From Cardiobacteriales bacterium (GTDB lineage: Bacteria > Pseudomonadota > Gammaproteobacteria > Cardiobacteriales > Wohlfahrtiimonadaceae): a stretch of 7,920 nucleotides of DNA. Below, one piece after another: positions 1 through 6,390 of this stretch. Made by a program: the position numbers and the translations under genes. The notes under the pieces were generated by a model that saw only the letters and a list, made by a program, of their open reading frames with translations, was not told where the DNA came from and made no database searches. Where the stretch lies: positions 1 through 7,920 of the forward strand of contig JASLFR010000034.1 of NCBI GenBank assembly GCA_030150565.1, given 5' to 3'. Each line of letters begins with the position of its first letter. The first letter of the stretch is position 1.

Positions 1-8
1 ATCGTTTT

Positions 9-386
9 TTAGCGCAATACCCTAACGCAGAGAAGATTGGGCTCTCGCTTTTCCCCATAAAAAGAGCACTTCCCGATCTGGAAGCGCATGATATCCCGCT
101 CGATAGGGTGATCTATTAGCTCAAGAGTGCTACCAATAGAGTGCGGACAATAATATCGACGATAAAGACCGTTCCTACAAAAAACGGTGAGCATATCGTT
201 AGGTACTTTTAACAGTTGAGCAATCACAATGAGTGCAATTGCCAGAGCGATCAGATTAATGATGAAGTTATCAAAAAGAAGATCTAATCCTGAAAAGAGA
301 AGAGCCGCTATAAAAGCGATAAGAAGAACACGGCTCCAATTATTATCAGTTGCGCCAGCGTAATTTGAGGCGAGTTTAAGAATCAC
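9..386 (-). CDS. Hypothetical two-helix membrane protein (probably the 3' part of a frameshifted gene)
   Basis: I do not recognise this 125-residue protein. Two hydrophobic helices are visible at about residues 20-37 and 41-59. They are followed by a soluble, basic C-terminal part (60-125) with scattered cysteines (C70, C80, C108, C119) and the segment RNGLYRRYYCPH. The only usual start in this frame is the GTG at 386, which has no Shine-Dalgarno in front of it. The same frame stays open upstream to a stop at 540-542, without any ATG, GTG or TTG. A well-formed ATG at 439 lies in another frame and stops exactly over this GTG (GTGA overlap). I infer that the intended product begins at 439 and is about 143 residues long, with the frame broken near a T6 tract; a translationally coupled GTG start is the alternative. 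It is the last of three small membrane genes on this strand. No terminator is visible before the window edge. Confidence 0.5.
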   Translation of the reverse strand: MILKLASNYAGATDNNWSRVLLIAFIAALLFSGLDLLFDNFIINLIALAIALIVIAQLLKVPNDMLTVFCRNGLYRRYYCPHSIGSTLELIDHPIERDIMRFQIGKCSFYGEKREPNLLCVRVLR

Positions 387-439
387 CGTATTGAAAGAAT
401 TGAGATAAAAAATATTATTAGAAAGGCGATACTGAGCAT
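383..439 (-). CDS. 18-residue hydrophobic reading frame: leader peptide or 5' end of the split gene
   Basis: An ATG at 439 is preceded by AAGGG (452-448) with 8 nt spacing, one of the better ribosome-binding sites in this cluster. It encodes MLSIAFLIIFFISILSIR and ends at a TGA (385-383) overlapping the GTG of the next frame. A run of six T sits inside it. With one extra T the reading becomes MLSIAFLIIFFYLNSFNTV and continues directly into the downstream membrane protein, giving it an N-terminal hydrophobic segment. It may therefore be the true 5' end of that gene (frameshift, slippage or sequence error), or a short peptide whose translation delivers ribosomes to the GTG. It is too short to identify by itself. 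Confidence 0.4.
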   Translation of the reverse strand: MLSIAFLIIFFISILSIR

Positions 440-513
440 TGTCTTTTCCCTTAGGATTAAAGTATATGAATGGTTCTAATCGTTTTTTAGAGTACCACTG
501 ATCCCTATTTCGC

Positions 514-825
514 TTAGAAAAAATATTTGATGAGATAACTTAAGAGTGTGTTGATTAGCCAGATTACAGCTAAGAAGTGGGGGAAACGGCGAATGGGGAC
601 TCTCAAAAGAGTGGCGTAGATGATTCCTACAATAAAGCTAATAAGATAATCGATAAAAAAAGGGGAGATAAATTGCAAAATAGCGACGATAATCGTAATT
701 GTTCCAATCGTCGAAAGATGGAGACTCATCCGCTCTTTTGGAGCACCGCAGAGGGTTGCTGCTGAGTGAATTGCCACATTGATAATGAGTAGTGAGAGCA
801 GACCTCCAATAATAAATTTGATCAT
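514..825 (-). CDS. Hypothetical small integral membrane protein, four helices
   Basis: This 103-residue protein is unrecognised. It is almost wholly hydrophobic, with likely membrane helices at about 4-26, 38-54, 58-74 and 84-99. The short connecting loops are basic (APKERM at 28-33, RVPIRRFPH at 75-83), which suggests those loops face the cytoplasm. The ATG at 825 follows the stop of the preceding gene by 9 nt, and the sequence before it is pyrimidine-rich with no Shine-Dalgarno. Translation therefore probably depends on ribosomes finishing the upstream gene. It shares the architecture of its neighbours (small, multi-helix, no soluble domain of note), so a shared membrane complex is possible but unproven. 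No catalytic motif is visible. Confidence 0.6.
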   Translation of the reverse strand: MIKFIIGGLLSLLIINVAIHSAATLCGAPKERMSLHLSTIGTITIIVAILQFISPFFIDYLISFIVGIIYATLLRVPIRRFPHFLAVIWLINTLLSYLIKYFF

Positions 826-834
826 ATGGAGGGA

Positions 835-1155
835 TTAGATGAGGAGAAGAGAGAAGATTTGGGGCACCAGCCACAAAGAGAGCGCAAAGAAGATAATAAG
901 ATGAATGGCGTAAAAAAGCGGCATTAGCAGAAAGCGGATGATAGGGGTTGCGAGCCACCCAATATAGGGGAGAGAGAGATTAGGGGTGAGGTGGTAGAGT
1001 ACTTTTCGCACTCCAAAAAAGAGAAGTTCAATAGTAGTAAAGAGCGCAGTAAATGAGAGAAGTCCACCTAATAGATAGCGTTGGAGCGTCATCTTAAAGA
1101 GCTCAGGGTCGGTTTGAGCCATCTCGATCAAATTTTGCAGGAGTGTCAGTAACAT
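835..1155 (-). CDS. Hypothetical small integral membrane protein, first gene of the cluster
   Basis: This 106-residue protein is unrecognised. A short amphipathic N-terminus (residues 1-25, with the acidic stretch EMAQTDPELF at 11-20) precedes a helix at about 27-48. A linker with RKVLYHLTPN follows, then further hydrophobic segments at about 64-82 and 83-105. The ATG at 1155 has an AAGAGA purine run about 6 nt upstream, a fair Shine-Dalgarno. It is the first gene after the hemN terminator, so a promoter should lie within 1156-1240 on the minus strand; I saw no convincing -35/-10 pair there. The next gene starts 9 nt after its stop, which implies co-transcription and probably coupled translation. 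Confidence 0.6.
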   Translation of the reverse strand: MLLTLLQNLIEMAQTDPELFKMTLQRYLLGGLLSFTALFTTIELLFFGVRKVLYHLTPNLSLPYIGWLATPIIRFLLMPLFYAIHLIIFFALSLWLVPQIFSLLLI

Positions 1156-1240
1156 TCGATTCTCTTTATATCTTTATCGATTGAGGGATGAAGGGAAATT
1201 GGCGTTAAGAATAACATAGATTAAGGGGCTGAAAAACCAC

Positions 1241-1271
1241 AAAAAAAGCGCCTAATAGTGCTATTAGGCGC
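1241..1271 (-). terminator. Rho-independent terminator of hemN
   Basis: On the minus strand an 11-bp perfect stem (GCGCCTAATAG paired with its complement, 1271-1261 with 1258-1248) closes a very tight two-base centre and is followed by seven T (1247-1241). It lies 22 nt past the hemN stop. There is no T-run on the plus-strand side, so it works in the hemN direction and separates hemN from the small membrane genes. Confidence 0.9.
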
Positions 1272-1292
1272 CCACTCTTTCTAGGTAAATCT

Positions 1293-2666
1293 TTAAATAA
1301 CGCGGGAGAAACGGTTATCGTTTTTCTTTAAATACTCATCAAAGACCATCCCGATATTACGAATCAAGAGGCGTCCTGGCTCCTCTACATAGTAGATCCC
1401 ATCTTTGATGGTGATTAAGCCATCTTCTTGCATTGCATCGAGTGCAGGGAGATCCTCTTTAAAGTATTCACGAGCATCGATATTGAGGGTTTTGCTCACC
1501 TGATCTAAATCGAGCTTTAAGTTACACATAATTTCGCTAATTGCATGACGGCGGATAAAATCATCTTCAGTAAGTTTAACCCCCCGCATTGTTGCTAAAT
1601 TTCCAGCATCGATCGCCGCTTCATACTCAGGCATATCTTTTTGATTTTGGCAGTAGATATCCCCAATTTGAGAGATAGAGGAGATCCCCATCCCCACTAA
1701 ATCACAATCAGAGTGGGTGCTGTACCCTTGGAAGTTACGGTAGAGATTCCCCTCTTTCTGGGCGATCGCTAATTGATCGGTGGGTTTTGCAAAGTGATCC
1801 ATCCCGATATAGATGTAACCTGCATCGGTCAGGCGCTCAATAACCAATTTCAGAATCGCCAATTTCTCTTCTGGCGTTGGCATATCTTCATCACGCATCT
1901 GCCTTTGTGTCTTAAAGAGATGGGGCATGTGGGCGTAATTGAAGACAGAGAGGCGGTCAGGAGAGAGCTCAATCACCTCATCAAGCGTACGGGAGAAGGT
2001 CTCCACAGTCTGAAGGGGTAACCCATAAATAAGATCGAGGGAGATTGAGTTAAAGCCACAATCACGGGCAGCATGGAGCGTCTCTAAAGTGATCTCTTTA
2101 GGTTGAATACGGTTCACCGCAACCTGCACTTTTTCATCAAAATCTTGCACCCCCATACTTAGGCGATTAAAGCCGATAGAGCGGAGGAATTTAACCGTTT
2201 CGGCATTCGCTTCACGAGGGTCCACCTCAATGGAGTACTCCCCCTCATCATTAGGGAGAAGGTTAAAGTGCTCACGGGTCTTATCCATCAATGCACGCAT
2301 CTCATCATGATTGAGGAAGGTGGGTGTCCCCCCTCCCCAATGGAGCTGTTTAACGGGAGCACGATTGGAGAAGAGCGCTCCTTGCATCTCGATCTCTTTA
2401 AAGAGGCGCTCTAGATAGGGCTCAGAACGGCGGCGATTATTGGTAATGATCTTATTACAGGCGCAGTAGTAGCAGATCGTAGCGCAGAAGGGGACATGAA
2501 AATAGAGAGAGAGGGGATTATTGCGCTCATTTGAAGCTTTTGCCGCTTTTATATAATCCTCAACTCCAAACTGATCGGTAAACTGTACCGCAGTTGGGTA
2601 AGAGGTGTAACGGGGCCCCGCTTTATCATATTTGGCGATAAGAGATTCATTAAAGATTTTATTCAT
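1293..2666 (-). CDS. hemN: Oxygen-independent coproporphyrinogen III oxidase (radical SAM)
   Basis: HemN is a cytoplasmic radical-SAM enzyme. It converts coproporphyrinogen III to protoporphyrinogen IX without oxygen, by oxidative decarboxylation of two propionate side chains, for heme synthesis under low oxygen. The 457-residue length equals that of E. coli HemN. Visible signatures are GPRYTSYPTA (17-26), the iron-sulfur cysteine motif CxxxCxxCxC (C61, C65, C68, C70) after YFHVPF, the SAM-binding GGGTPTFL (111-118), SIEVDPREA, RLSMGVQDF, DLIYGLPLQT, RNFQGYSTH, and the family C-terminal end FSRVI. All key residues are present, so it should be active; the fourth cysteine and the GPRYTSYP start mark true HemN rather than the HemW relatives. 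The ATG start has only a weak purine run (AAGA) ahead of it. A TATAAT box lies 62 nt upstream. I saw no FNR-type TTGAT-N4-ATCAA site, although hemN is often FNR-controlled. It is divergent from pykA and ends in its own terminator. Confidence 0.97.
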   Translation of the reverse strand: MNKIFNESLIAKYDKAGPRYTSYPTAVQFTDQFGVEDYIKAAKASNERNNPLSLYFHVPFCATICYYCACNKIITNNRRRSEPYLERLFKEIEMQGALFSNRAPVKQLHWGGGTPTFLNHDEMRALMDKTREHFNLLPNDEGEYSIEVDPREANAETVKFLRSIGFNRLSMGVQDFDEKVQVAVNRIQPKEITLETLHAARDCGFNSISLDLIYGLPLQTVETFSRTLDEVIELSPDRLSVFNYAHMPHLFKTQRQMRDEDMPTPEEKLAILKLVIERLTDAGYIYIGMDHFAKPTDQLAIAQKEGNLYRNFQGYSTHSDCDLVGMGISSISQIGDIYCQNQKDMPEYEAAIDAGNLATMRGVKLTEDDFIRRHAISEIMCNLKLDLDQVSKTLNIDAREYFKEDLPALDAMQEDGLITIKDGIYYVEEPGRLLIRNIGMVFDEYLKKNDNRFSRVI

Positions 2667-2691
2667 AGATCTTGTAGTGGTTCCAGTTTAG

Positions 2692-2711
2692 AAAAAAGGG
2701 GCGCTCGGCCC
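2692..2711 (-). promoter_or_regulatory. Candidate short hairpin plus U-run in the hemN leader
   Basis: On the minus strand GGGC and GCCC enclose a five-base loop, and after one further C come six T (2697-2692). The element lies between the -10 box and the hemN start. The stem is only 4 bp but all GC. It could be a weak attenuator or chance; nothing in the sequence shows a ligand domain or an alternative antiterminator pairing. Confidence 0.25.
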
Positions 2712-2728
2712 AATAATATTATCCTTTC

Positions 2729-2734
2729 ATTATA
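2729..2734 (-). promoter_or_regulatory. -10 box of the probable hemN promoter
   Basis: The minus strand reads TATAAT, a perfect sigma-70 -10 hexamer, which would start transcription near 2722 and leave a leader of about 56 nt. No good -35 hexamer is present at 16-18 bp upstream (CCTCAT at 17 bp). That pattern fits an activator-dependent promoter, which is inference. Confidence 0.5.
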
Positions 2735-2840
2735 GCGCACTCACCTCGTTAATGAGGGAAGCGTCTCCCAATTTCCTCTCAATACGCCTCGATAAAAAAG
2801 AATCCTCCCCCCGTAGGTGAAATGTAGTTGAGAAGAGGGG

Positions 2841-2846
2841 TATACT
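2841..2846 (+). promoter_or_regulatory. Possible -10 box for pykA
   Basis: TATACT (5 of 6 to TATAAT) lies 45 nt before the pykA start, a sensible leader length. No recognisable -35 hexamer stands at the right distance (TGAAAT at 17 bp), so this is a tentative call based on position and one hexamer. Confidence 0.3.
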
Positions 2847-2891
2847 GAAATTCTCTTACTAACCAAGCTTTTAGAAAGGAGCATAGAGATT

Positions 2892-4325
2892 ATGTCACGC
2901 CGTACTAAGATTGTTGCTACGTTAGGTCCCGCAACGGATCGTCCTGGAGTTTTAGAGAAGATCATTAAAGCGGGGGTTAATATTGTTCGCCTAAACTTCT
3001 CTCACGGAAATCATGAAGATCATATTAAGCGAGCGCAAGAGACCCGCGAGATTGCGGCACGCTTAGGGGTGACAGTAGGGATTCTCTCCGATCTACAAGG
3101 CCCAAAAATCCGCATCGATAAATTTAAAGAGAATCTTATCTATCTTGAAGAGGGAGCTTCCTTCATTCTTGATAGCACGCTCGATGAGAATGAGGGGACG
3201 ATTGAGCGGGTGGGAATCGCTTATAAAGAGCTCGTTAATGATGTTAAAGCGGGGGATGAACTTCTACTAGATGATGGTAAAGTTGTCCTGCGCGTAACAG
3301 AGGTGACAGAGACAGAGGTTCATACACGAGTTGAAGTCCCAGGAGAGCTCTCTAATCGTAAAGGGATCAATCTTAAAGGGGGAGGCTTATCAGCTCCCGC
3401 TCTGACCGATAAAGATAAAGAGGATCTGATCTGCGCGGCTAACTTTAATACCGATTTTATCGCCGTCTCCTTCCCTCGCAGTGCGGATGATATTCATGAA
3501 GCGCGTGAATTACTGACAAAAGCGGGCTCTAATGCCTCAATCATTGCAAAGATTGAGCGGACAGAGGCGCTTGAGAATATTGATGAGATTATTCTCGCCT
3601 CAGATGGAATTATGATTGCACGTGGAGATTTAGCTGTTGAGATTGGGGATGCAAAGCTTGTAGGGGTACAGAAACGCTTCATTATGCGGGCGCGTCAACT
3701 CAATCGAGCGGTGATTACGGCAACGCAGATGATGGAGTCGATGATCGAGCATCAATCCCCAACCCGTGCAGAAGTGATGGACGTTGCTAATGCGGTGCTT
3801 GATGGAACAGATGCGGTGATGCTCTCAGCAGAGAGTGCGGCGGGGAAATATCCTGTTGAGACGGTGAAAGCGATGGCTGAGATCTGTATCGGTGCGGAGA
3901 GCGAGATCGTCCCTATCCGTTCAAACTTCGATCTTTGGCAGGCGGATGGTAAGTTTAATCGTACCGATGAAGCGATTGCACTCTCCTCCATCTTTATTGC
4001 AAATCATTACGATGTTCAGGCGGTAGCCTGTTTAACAGAGAGTGGCACAACCGCTATGATTATGAGTCGAATGAGTTCAAATCTAACGATTTACGGTATG
4101 ACTCGTCACGCTGAAACGTGTGGAAAATTGACAATCTGTCGCGGCGTTAAACCGATCATGTTTGAGTTTGATGTGAAATCAGATAACCCAATGATTGAGA
4201 GTTTGGTTGAAGATCTTAAGGCGCGTAAAGCGGTTAAGAAGGGGGATCGTATCTTAGTCACTTTTGGTACCCTCAATTATGAGAAGGGGGGGACGAACAA
4301 TCTTCGCATTGTTGAAGTTGTTTAA
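2892..4325 (+). CDS. pykA: Pyruvate kinase, PykA (type II) group
   Basis: This cytoplasmic enzyme transfers phosphate from phosphoenolpyruvate to ADP, giving pyruvate and ATP, the last step of glycolysis. The protein is 477 residues; E. coli PykA is 480 and similar along its whole length. In order: N-terminal SRRTKIVATLGPATDRPG, the substrate and K+ site RLNFSHG (R33, N35, S37), SDLQGPKIR, and the beta-barrel B domain at about 72-170. Then come GINLKGGGLSAPALTDKDK, the catalytic lysine in IIAKIE (K220, E222), the metal and substrate loop ARGD (243-246), and TATQMMESM with T278. MDVANAVLDGTDAVMLSAE follows, then the C-terminal allosteric domain from about residue 345. The ATG has AAGGAG 10 nt upstream. 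No clear terminator follows the stop, so transcription may run on through the tRNA-Ser gene to the terminator near 4492. Confidence 0.96.
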   Translation: MSRRTKIVATLGPATDRPGVLEKIIKAGVNIVRLNFSHGNHEDHIKRAQETREIAARLGVTVGILSDLQGPKIRIDKFKENLIYLEEGASFILDSTLDENEGTIERVGIAYKELVNDVKAGDELLLDDGKVVLRVTEVTETEVHTRVEVPGELSNRKGINLKGGGLSAPALTDKDKEDLICAANFNTDFIAVSFPRSADDIHEARELLTKAGSNASIIAKIERTEALENIDEIILASDGIMIARGDLAVEIGDAKLVGVQKRFIMRARQLNRAVITATQMMESMIEHQSPTRAEVMDVANAVLDGTDAVMLSAESAAGKYPVETVKAMAEICIGAESEIVPIRSNFDLWQADGKFNRTDEAIALSSIFIANHYDVQAVACLTESGTTAMIMSRMSSNLTIYGMTRHAETCGKLTICRGVKPIMFEFDVKSDNPMIESLVEDLKARKAVKKGDRILVTFGTLNYEKGGTNNLRIVEVV

Positions 4326-4350
4326 AAAGAGAACAAAATTATAAATTTGC

Positions 4351-4378
4351 TTGCAATTTTTAGGGAGTAAATTATAAT
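4351..4378 (+). promoter_or_regulatory. Promoter of tRNA-Ser
   Basis: TTGCAA (4351-4356, 4 of 6 to the -35 consensus) and a perfect TATAAT (4373-4378) are separated by 16 bp. Transcription would begin around 4385, about 9 nt before the mature tRNA. The tRNA can thus be made independently of pykA. Confidence 0.65.
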
Positions 4379-4393
4379 TCCAATTCTTGATCT

Positions 4394-4483
4394 GGAGGTG
4401 TGGCCGAGTGGTTGAAGGCACCGGTCTTGAAAACCGGAAACGGGTGAAACCGTTCGAGAGTTCGAATCCCTCCACCTCCGCCA
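4394..4483 (+). tRNA. serT: tRNA-Ser, anticodon UGA
   Basis: This 90-nt class II tRNA decodes UCA. The acceptor stem GGAGGTG pairs with CACCTCC (4473-4479); G73 is at 4480 and an encoded CCA at 4481-4483. The D arm is GCC/GGC with GAGTGGTTGAA between. The anticodon stem CCGGT/ACCGG (4421-4425, 4433-4437) holds the loop CTTGAAA with TGA at 4428-4430. The long variable arm typical of serine tRNAs pairs AACGG (4439-4443) with CCGTT (4450-4454). The T loop is TTCGAAT (4461-4467). The T stem GAGAG/CCCTC has one A.C mismatch (4459 with 4469), which is unusual. The symbol follows E. coli usage for the UGA isoacceptor. Confidence 0.96.
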
Positions 4484-4491
4484 GATTAGAG

Positions 4492-4521
4492 AGCCCTTAG
4501 CAGATTGCTAAGGGCTTTTTT
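4492..4521 (+). terminator. Rho-independent terminator after tRNA-Ser
   Basis: A perfect 11-bp stem, AGCCCTTAGCA (4492-4502) with TGCTAAGGGCT (4506-4516), closes a GAT loop and leads into a run of six T (4516-4521). It lies 8 nt after the tRNA CCA end and would also end any transcript reading through from pykA. Confidence 0.93.
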
Positions 4522-5021
4522 ATTTGTCTGACAAAAATGAATCCTCTCACAAAATATAAGAATAAGTGCGTTTCTGTTTTTTAGAGCAAAGTGATAATCA
4601 GTAAGAGAAGCTCTCTTAGCATTCATGGATAATCGATTTTTCAGCAATAAGATTAAACAGCGGGTGATTTTATTGCATCTTTATTGCTCACTCTTTAGAG
4701 CAGAGAGTTGAAAGTAGGGGGGAGTTAAATCTTGCTAAGTGACTCACTCAGCCTCTTTTCGAAGATTACTCTTTTAAAGATTCACCATTACCTCTTTTAA
4801 ATGGGGGGTAATTGCTAACCCGTTGATAAAAATAAGTACGCAAAGGAGAAAACTTTTGGTATTGTTCGCCATAAGAAGTGGGGCGATGAGATGATGACAA
4901 ATCCCTAGTAAGAAGCGACCAGAATTGAGCCCTCTTCCCGTTGCTACGCGCTGTATCAACAAAATAAAAATTATAAAAATCATTAGTTCTGACAGGTTGT
5001 CTATTTTTTGGGGGATTTTTT
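4522..5021. other. 500-bp intergenic stretch without a convincing gene
   Basis: This lies between the tRNA terminator and puuP. A 69-codon minus-strand frame (4774-4983, hydrophobic, starting MIFIIFILLIQRV) exists, but it lacks a Shine-Dalgarno, has a stop just upstream and resembles nothing I know; it could be a gene remnant or chance. There is a 7-bp inverted repeat with a 3-nt centre (TAAGAGA-AGC-TCTCTTA) near 4600 and a tandem near-repeat at 4765-4801. The puuP promoter must lie here; the only suggestive element is TATAAA near 4972, with no matching -35. Space next to a tRNA 3' end is a common integration target, but no copy of the tRNA 3' end or integrase is present. Confidence 0.6.
4765..4801. 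repeat. Imperfect direct repeat ATTAC(C)TCTTTTAAA
   Basis: ATTACTCTTTTAAA (4765-4778) recurs as ATTACCTCTTTTAAA (4787-4801), about 22 bp apart, or roughly two helical turns. A third partial copy, CTCTTTT, is at 4753-4759. It might be a regulator binding site upstream of puuP, but it lies over 200 bp from the start codon, and AT-rich chance similarity is plausible. Confidence 0.35.
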
Positions 5022-6350
5022 ATGAAAAATGGAAGCGCATTAAAGCGTCAACTCGGGGTGCTCGCAATTGTTGGTTTAGGCTTAGGCTACATGACACCAA
5101 CCGTTACATTCGACACATTTGGAATCGTTTCACGTTTAACAGATGGATTAGTGCCACTCGCTTATCTTGTGGGGCTTTTGGTGATGCTCTTTACCGCTAT
5201 CAGTTATGCAAAGATGGTACGCGTCTTTCCTGACGCAGGTTCAGCATACTCATATACACGTCAAACGATGGGATCAGGAATGGGGTTCTTTGTGGGGTGG
5301 GCATCACTTTTAGATTATCTACTCTTACCGATGGTGAACGCACTCTTGATTCGCATCTATATGCAGGAGATTTTTCCTGAAATCGCGCCGTGGATCTGGG
5401 TAGTTGGGTATGTGGTATTGGTAACGGGACTCAATATTGTGAGCATGGGCTCTACATCGAGCGTAAACTTTATTCTTGTCACCTTTACTGTCATGCTCGT
5501 GGTTGTTTTTCTTATTCTTGCATCGATTCAGCTCTACAATGGGATGGGGACGGGAACGATCTTCACAATTCGGCCATTATGGTATGGAGATATGAGTAAA
5601 GTCGCCGTCTTAACAGGAGCGACAGTGGTTGCCTTCTCTTTCATCGGCTTTGATGCGATTACGATGTATACCGAAGAGGCGAAAGATGCGAATACTGTGC
5701 CACGTGCCATCATTATTACGGTGCTTTTAGGGGGGATTATCTTCTTTATTAGTGCTTATTTTGCACAAGCGCTCTTCCCAACGCTCGATCAATTCAATAA
5801 TACTGATGATACGTTGCCAGAGATAGGGCTCTACGTCGGGGGGCAGATCTTCCAGTGGTTCTTTGTTGCGGGTGCGGTTGCTGGGAATACTGCATCTGGA
5901 CTCGCCTCTCATGCGAGTGTTTCACGCCTACTCTATGTGATGGGGCGTAGTGGTGGATTACCGAAGGCGTTCGCTTATGTAAGCCCACGCTTCCATACTC
6001 CTGTTGTCGCCGTGCTTGTTGCAGGAGTTGTGACGCTCGCTGCGATCGGGCCTGATCTTGAATTAGTCGCTTCTGTAATCAATTTTGGCGCCTTAATCGC
6101 CTTCACTTTTGTTAATGTTTCGGTAATCGCCCATTTTGCTTTCCACAATAAGCGTTACCGTACAGGGCACGATTTCTTCAATTATATTGTGATGCCAGCG
6201 CTTGGATGTCTGATGACGGCGCTTCTCTGGGCGCATCTTGATCGCTTAGCTTTCATTGGTGGATTTGCGTGGCTCGGTATTGGATTTTGTTACTACCTCT
6301 ACCTTTCACGTCTCTTTACTAAGGATATCTCGGCGATTGCGATGGAGTAG
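5022..6350 (+). CDS. puuP: Putrescine importer, PuuP-like APC-superfamily permease
   Basis: This is an inner-membrane proton-coupled permease of the amino acid-polyamine-organocation superfamily, about 12 helices, 442 residues. It aligns from end to end with E. coli PuuP (461 residues, longer at the N-terminus). Shared blocks include TVTFDTFGIVS (27-37), TAISYAKMVR (58-67), FPDAGSAYSY (69-78), VGWASLLDYLLLP (91-103), FSFIGFDA near 207, LPEIGLYVGG and GLASHASVSRLLYVMGR (near 290-307). Tyr99 falls where E. coli Tyr110, which I recall being implicated in putrescine uptake, stands. The ATG has GGGGGA 6 nt upstream, an acceptable G-rich ribosome site. The gene is alone: no puuA, puuB, puuC or puuD is nearby, so whether imported putrescine feeds catabolism or the polyamine pool cannot be told here. 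It ends 40 bp before a strong terminator. Exact substrate preference is inferred from similarity. Confidence 0.88.
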   Translation: MKNGSALKRQLGVLAIVGLGLGYMTPTVTFDTFGIVSRLTDGLVPLAYLVGLLVMLFTAISYAKMVRVFPDAGSAYSYTRQTMGSGMGFFVGWASLLDYLLLPMVNALLIRIYMQEIFPEIAPWIWVVGYVVLVTGLNIVSMGSTSSVNFILVTFTVMLVVVFLILASIQLYNGMGTGTIFTIRPLWYGDMSKVAVLTGATVVAFSFIGFDAITMYTEEAKDANTVPRAIIITVLLGGIIFFISAYFAQALFPTLDQFNNTDDTLPEIGLYVGGQIFQWFFVAGAVAGNTASGLASHASVSRLLYVMGRSGGLPKAFAYVSPRFHTPVVAVLVAGVVTLAAIGPDLELVASVINFGALIAFTFVNVSVIAHFAFHNKRYRTGHDFFNYIVMPALGCLMTALLWAHLDRLAFIGGFAWLGIGFCYYLYLSRLFTKDISAIAME

Positions 6351-6390
6351 CAGATACGCTATTTTTGAATCGATCCAATAGATCTCAAGA

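Noticed and set aside
577..765. 62-codon plus-strand frame opposite the small membrane genes
   Set aside because: It lies wholly antisense to the 514-825 gene, is low in complexity (Lys/Asp/Asn-rich, as expected opposite hydrophobic codons), and has no Shine-Dalgarno.
638..958. 106-codon minus-strand frame overlapping two membrane genes
   Set aside because: It straddles the end of one and most of the next better-supported gene in another frame and has no recognisable composition or start signal.
2741..2965. 74-codon minus-strand frame over the hemN-pykA spacer
   Set aside because: It begins inside pykA on the opposite strand and covers promoter sequence; its protein looks like nothing known.
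4254..4475. 73-codon minus-strand frame covering the tRNA
   Set aside because: It overlaps the end of pykA and nearly all of tRNA-Ser on the opposite strand, so it cannot be a sensible gene.
4461..4530. tRNA-Ser 3' end as an attachment site of an integrated element
   Set aside because: No repeat of the tRNA 3' end, no integrase and no foreign-looking cargo in the window; the following genes are ordinary chromosomal ones.
4774..4983. 69-codon hydrophobic minus-strand frame as a real gene
   Set aside because: No ribosome site, a stop close upstream and no recognisable family; recorded only as a possible remnant in the intergenic entry.
4925..5233. 102-codon plus-strand frame at the start of puuP
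   Set aside because: It is an out-of-frame shadow of puuP, rich in Arg, Cys and Trp with no family resemblance.
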